Assembly (NCBI RefSeq): GCF_030580655.1
Contig: NZ_JAUQTB010000021.1
Span: forward strand, 1 to 45,859
Source of the DNA: Paenibacillus lacisoli
GTDB taxonomy: Bacteria > Bacillota > Bacilli > Paenibacillales > Paenibacillaceae
Direction: 5' to 3'
Length of the DNA stretch: 45,859 nt
The notes under the pieces are model-generated. The model ran no database searches and had not been told where the DNA came from. It saw only the letters and a program-made list of their open reading frames with translations. The stretch's first letter is position 1. Each line of letters begins with the position of its first letter. Made by a program: the position numbers and the translations under genes. Of the stretch, positions 42,254 to 45,859 are shown piece after piece.

Positions 42254-45052
42254 TCAACCTGTGTTACGCAGGCCGGCAGCGATTCCGTTGATGGTCAGCA
42301 GCACTTCGCGAAGAAGCTCAGCATCATCAGCATTCTCATTTCTCAACGCACGCAGTTCACTCAGAAGCTGAACCTGCAGATAACTCAGTGGATCGACGTA
42401 CGGATTCCGGAGACGAATTGACTCCTGAATGACAGGTACGTTATCCAAAATTTCGTTCTGTTTTGTTATTTTGAGGATCAAATCAGACGTCAATCTGAAT
42501 TCCTTCTCAATCTCGCCAAAAATACGCTGGCGTGCTTCCTCATTGGCTGTCATACCTGCATACTGCTGAGCGATCAGCAGATCCGCTTTGGCGATTGCCA
42601 TCTGAAGCGTATCGATCAGTGTACGGAAGAATGGGAAGTTCGTGTACATATCCTGCAGTGTCTCTAAACGTTCTTCATTATTCTGATAGAAGCTCTGCAG
42701 GCCTGTGCCTGCCGCATACCAGGCTGGCAGCAAATAACGGCTCTGTGTCCATGCAAATACCCACGGGATGGCGCGCAAGTCTTCAAAGCGGTCGCTGTTC
42801 TTCCGTTTGGAAGGACGGGAGCCGATATTCAGCTCACCTACTTCCGGAAGTGGCGTAGATTCCTTGAAGAAGCTCAGGAAATCCGGATCACGGAATATCA
42901 GATCCTGATACTTGTGCAGCGAAACCTCTGAGATTTCCGCCACAATGCGGTCCCACTCCGGATCAATAATTTCAGACTCGCCTGTGCGATTATGCATTGC
43001 AGCTGTGACAAGAGCCGAAGCAGCCTGCTCAAGACTGCGGTAAGCAATCCCTTTCAGCGAATACCGTGAGGAGAGAACCTCACCCTGCTCTGTAATCTTG
43101 ATGCCTCCACCGATGGTGTGGGCAGGCTGGGCAAGAATACTGCGGTTCAGGGTCATACCGCCGCGTCCAAGTGCACCGCCGCGTCCATGGAAGAACTTCA
43201 GCTTGATTCCTTCTTGATTCGCAACCTCTGTCAGTTCATTCATCGCAAGGCGCAGCTCCCAGTTCGCTGTTACCACTCCGCCGTCCTTGTTGCTGTCGGA
43301 ATAGCCCAGCATAATTTCCTGGAGGCCGTTTCTGGAAGCGACAGACTCACGGTATACCGGAAGCTTAAACAGGGTTCTTAGAATTCCCGGGGCTTCATGC
43401 AGATCATCAATGGTCTCGAATAACGGTACCGATTGAAGGGTTGAGATGACTTTGCCGTCCTTGTCTTTACGGAACAAGCCTACTTCTTTGGCGAACACCA
43501 TAACCTCCAGCACATCGCTTGCGCCTTCGGCCATACTGATCAGATAGCTGGTGATGCACTGTTCACCGAACTCTTCTTGTGCCAGATAAATCGTGCGGTA
43601 TACGTCCAGACACTCCCGGGTACTGTCACTGTATTTATGATACGGCGAAGTAATCGGACGAGGATCGTTAAGCAGCTGTTCCAGCAGATTGATTTTGTCT
43701 TCCTCGGATAACCCGGCATAGTCAGGTACGATATTCATCTTGGACAAAATCTCAGCCATCGCCTTCTCGTGCTCCTGGCTGTGCTGGCGTACGTCAAGGG
43801 CTGCGGTATGGAAGCCAAACAGCTCTACCTGACGAATCATACGCTGAACATAGGTATCTGCAACGCTGTCTGCATAATGGGTTCTCAAGCTGCGGTCAAT
43901 AATCTGCAGATCATGAATCAGATCGTTCGGAGAGACATAACTCTCCGGTGTACCCTTTTTGTCGGCGTTCAGAATGTTGTTCAACTTGGCCAGCATGTAA
44001 GCCAGCTTGATGCGGTAAGGCTCTTTATCATTTCGCCAGATCTCCAGCTTCTTCAGCGTTACATGTTTACGGTCTTCTTCAATGGAGCTGAGAAGTTCAT
44101 CCGAAACTTTAACAATGCTCGTGCTGAAGCTGAGCGAGTTCATCAATTCAAGCATAATGCGCTGGTACTCTCTGACTGCGAGCTTGCGCTGCATCTCGAG
44201 TGTTTCCCAGGTGACATTGGCTGTTACCGAAGGATTACCGTCCCGGTCTCCTCCAATCCAGGAACCAAAACGAAGGAAGGTCGGTACATGCCAGCGGCGG
44301 TCCGGATAATATTTAAGAAGTGAACGCTCCAGTTCCTGATAGACATCAGGCAGAACATGGAACAGGGTTTCGTGGAAATAGTACATTCCATTGCGGACTT
44401 CATCAAGAACGGTAGGCTTGCGATCACGCAGCTCATCAGTCTGCCACAGCGTAGTCACCTCGTTCAGGAGCTTCTCACCCAGCTGCTCACGCTCTCTGAG
44501 CGTCAGTGCCGGATTATCCAGCTGTGTCATGTCCTCGGCAATCCGTTTGTGGATGTCCAGAATAACACGGCGCATAGCCTCGGTAGGGTGAGCCGTCATC
44601 ACTAGTTCCAATGACATTTCACTCAGGATTCCTTCGACTTCCTCATAGGAGAAGCCGCGGTTCTTCAACTCCTGAATAGAGCTCTCGATTGATCCAGGCT
44701 GGATGGTCTCACCTGCAGAACGCTCGTAATCCCGTTTTCTCCGAATACGGTGGTTCTGCTCTGCGATGTTGACCAACTGAAAGTAAATAGCAAAAGCGCG
44801 AATGACCTGATGTCGAATCTCGGGCCCCAGCTCATTGATCATTTGTTTGAAGTCATCAAAAAGTTCGGGCACCAGTTCTACACGCAGCGACTTGCTGGTT
44901 TCGCGGATTCGCTCCACGATATCAAGAAGCTCTTTCCCACCTTGACGAACAAGCACCTCTCCAAGAATATTACCAAGAAAGCGTACATCCCGCCGCAGCA
45001 GATTGTTGTTGGAATTCCCTTTCGTCGTAGCGGCTATCATCTGTTCAGTCAT
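42254..45052 (-). CDS. ppc: Phosphoenolpyruvate carboxylase
   Basis: This 932-residue enzyme makes oxaloacetate from PEP and bicarbonate to refill the citric-acid cycle. The catalytic His is at about 155 in TAHPTEA. GYSDSNKDGG and FHGRGGALGRGG are the other active-site signatures, and the chain ends RNTG as PEPC does. ATG 45052 has GGGAGG about seven nt ahead; an ATG at 45088 would add 12 residues and hide that site. It is a single-gene unit with a terminator. Confidence 0.97.
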   Translation of the reverse strand: MTEQMIAATTKGNSNNNLLRRDVRFLGNILGEVLVRQGGKELLDIVERIRETSKSLRVELVPELFDDFKQMINELGPEIRHQVIRAFAIYFQLVNIAEQNHRIRRKRDYERSAGETIQPGSIESSIQELKNRGFSYEEVEGILSEMSLELVMTAHPTEAMRRVILDIHKRIAEDMTQLDNPALTLREREQLGEKLLNEVTTLWQTDELRDRKPTVLDEVRNGMYYFHETLFHVLPDVYQELERSLLKYYPDRRWHVPTFLRFGSWIGGDRDGNPSVTANVTWETLEMQRKLAVREYQRIMLELMNSLSFSTSIVKVSDELLSSIEEDRKHVTLKKLEIWRNDKEPYRIKLAYMLAKLNNILNADKKGTPESYVSPNDLIHDLQIIDRSLRTHYADSVADTYVQRMIRQVELFGFHTAALDVRQHSQEHEKAMAEILSKMNIVPDYAGLSEEDKINLLEQLLNDPRPITSPYHKYSDSTRECLDVYRTIYLAQEEFGEQCITSYLISMAEGASDVLEVMVFAKEVGLFRKDKDGKVISTLQSVPLFETIDDLHEAPGILRTLFKLPVYRESVASRNGLQEIMLGYSDSNKDGGVVTANWELRLAMNELTEVANQEGIKLKFFHGRGGALGRGGMTLNRSILAQPAHTIGGGIKITEQGEVLSSRYSLKGIAYRSLEQAASALVTAAMHNRTGESEIIDPEWDRIVAEISEVSLHKYQDLIFRDPDFLSFFKESTPLPEVGELNIGSRPSKRKNSDRFEDLRAIPWVFAWTQSRYLLPAWYAAGTGLQSFYQNNEERLETLQDMYTNFPFFRTLIDTLQMAIAKADLLIAQQYAGMTANEEARQRIFGEIEKEFRLTSDLILKITKQNEILDNVPVIQESIRLRNPYVDPLSYLQVQLLSELRALRNENADDAELLREVLLTINGIAAGLRNTG

Positions 45053-45091
45053 GCCTATCCTCCCGTCTGTTCCGATCCATTCATTCACAAA

Positions 45092-45119
45092 TATTTAACA
45101 TCTTCATAACATCATACAA
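45092..45119 (-). promoter_or_regulatory. Candidate ppc promoter
   Basis: On the minus strand -35 TTGTAT (45114-45119), a 16-bp spacer and -10 TAAATA (45092-45097). Confidence 0.45.
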
Positions 45120-45669
45120 TAATCTGACACGAAAATCCTTACTTTTCTCAGAAAATAAGACCGAATTATCCACATTTTTTGCTACCAATTAATGCTATAC
45201 AGCAAAAAAATAATAATAATTATGAAGATTTTGTATCAACTAAGGAAATATGTAATTGTTTATTAAAGTTATTAACAGATTGATTAAAGGAAAAAAAGAT
45301 CATTGTGCCATGATGACAAAGAGGGTGTGGATAGATTGTAAGTCAGAGATTATGCTCTGCACTTAATCATGAAAATATGTTGGTAAGTATAAGCTTTTCC
45401 ACATCTTAATCACAATCGGGGATAGAGCACGACATTCCTCACTGCAAAAAGCATTGAGGATATCAGCGTATGCACAGTCTGGGGAAAACGTGTGAGTAGA
45501 TTCACTGAAGATCTGTGGAGCTTTAGTCTTGTTCTCAGGTGGGATAACGTTCTAGATGGATCAATTAGTTTGCCGATTGCTCTGACCGTATTCTAAAGTT
45601 TGTAGGCAGCAATAGAGGATAAATGAGGGCCTAATAAAATGAAAACATTGATACAGCGGAAAAGAACAA
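45120..45669. other. Gene-free AT-rich region with DnaA-box-like sequences
   Basis: No open frame with a ribosome site is present. It holds a perfect DnaA box TTATCCACA (45166-45174), TTTTCCACA (45395-45403) and, reversed, TGTGGATAG (45326-45334, one mismatch). A hairpin-prone pair TTTTTTGCT / AGCAAAAAA lies near 45175-45207. Confidence 0.4.
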
Positions 45670-45692
45670 TAAAAAAAAGCCTTTCGGCTTCG
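45670..45692 (-). terminator. Terminator of the tRNA cluster
   Basis: On the minus strand AAGCC-GAAA-GGCTT is followed by a long T run, ten bases after the tRNA-Gly gene. Confidence 0.8.
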
Positions 45693-45701
45693 ATAATCAT
45701 A

Positions 45702-45775
45702 TGGAGCGGGTGATGGGAATCGAACCCACGCTACCAGCTTGGAAGGCTGGAGTTCTACCATTGAACTACACCCGC
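45702..45775 (-). tRNA. tRNA-Gly (UCC)
   Basis: The minus strand folds as a full cloverleaf: acceptor GCGGGTG with CACCCGC, anticodon stem CCAGC/GCTGG around loop CTTCCAA (anticodon TCC), TPsi loop GGTTCGATTCC, and an encoded CCA. Confidence 0.96.
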
Positions 45776-45783
45776 ATCTTACA

Positions 45784-45859
45784 TGGTCGGGATGACACGA
45801 TTTGAACATGCGACCCCCTGGTCCCAAACCAGGTGCTCTACCAAGCTGAGCTACATCCC
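45784..45859 (-). tRNA. tRNA-Pro (UGG), cut by one base at the window edge
   Basis: The minus strand shows D arm AGCTCAGCTTGGTAGAGC, anticodon stem CCTGG/CCAGG around TTTGGGA (anticodon TGG), a TPsi loop TTCAAAT, and CATCCCG-A-CCA at the 3' end. The 5' acceptor strand begins GGGATG, so its first C lies just outside the window. The TPsi stem has two G-U pairs. Confidence 0.94.

Noticed and set aside
45561..45827. Minus-strand frame across the tRNA genes
   Set aside because: It reads through two structured tRNAs, a known source of false open frames.
1..45859. CRISPR arrays, prophage genes, toxin-antitoxin pairs or restriction systems
   Set aside because: No regularly spaced repeats, phage structural genes or such gene pairs were seen on either strand.

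Overview
The window looks like chromosomal DNA of a Paenibacillus-type Firmicute. The evidence is the gene order sigW-rsiW-cdaA-cdaR-glmM-glmS with a glmS ribozyme in the glmS leader, strong AGGAGG-type ribosome binding sites with frequent GTG/TTG starts, moderate GC content, CcpA-type cre sites, and sugar ABC importers that lack their own ATPase. Assignment is by synteny and remembered family features only; no database search was possible.

Layout. 1-115: the edge of what is probably an insertion sequence. 168-4692: an AT-rich GNAT acetyltransferase, an MsrA-MsrB fusion whose MsrB half has lost its catalytic residues, a small membrane protein, a DUF421-tail fragment, glucose 1-dehydrogenase and a ROK-type regulator. 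4968-6219: a paired short-chain chromate transporter. 6190-10728: an arsenic locus on the minus strand, with arsR-arsB-arsC followed by a Cys-rich MarR regulator, an ArsN1-type acetyltransferase and a flavoprotein.

10898-22155: a fructan-use operon on the minus strand (two permeases, binding protein, cytoplasmic GH32, ROK fructokinase, secreted multidomain levanase) with a divergent LacI regulator. The inferred flow is that the secreted GH32 cuts levan or inulin, the ABC importer takes up oligofructosides, the cytoplasmic GH32 releases fructose and the ROK kinase phosphorylates it. 22215-26515: a second sugar locus (binding protein plus GH43) with a divergent AraC regulator and no permease genes. 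Cre sites lie in front of the levanase and of the second binding protein.

26561-33563: an MMPL exporter with a TetR regulator, class III fructose-1,6-bisphosphatase, and a divergent MerR / aldo-keto reductase pair with a clear dyad operator. 34318-42101: the cell-envelope block (glmS with ribozyme, glmM, cdaR, cdaA, rsiW, sigW) joining amino-sugar synthesis, c-di-AMP synthesis and envelope-stress control. 42254-45052: PEP carboxylase. 45702-45859: tRNA-Gly and tRNA-Pro, the latter cut by the window edge.

The best candidate for something little described is the MarR-ArsN1-flavoprotein unit next to arsRBC. Its two promoter regions share a sequence motif and its regulator carries two vicinal cysteine pairs, so it may be an inducible organoarsenical or arsinothricin resistance module.
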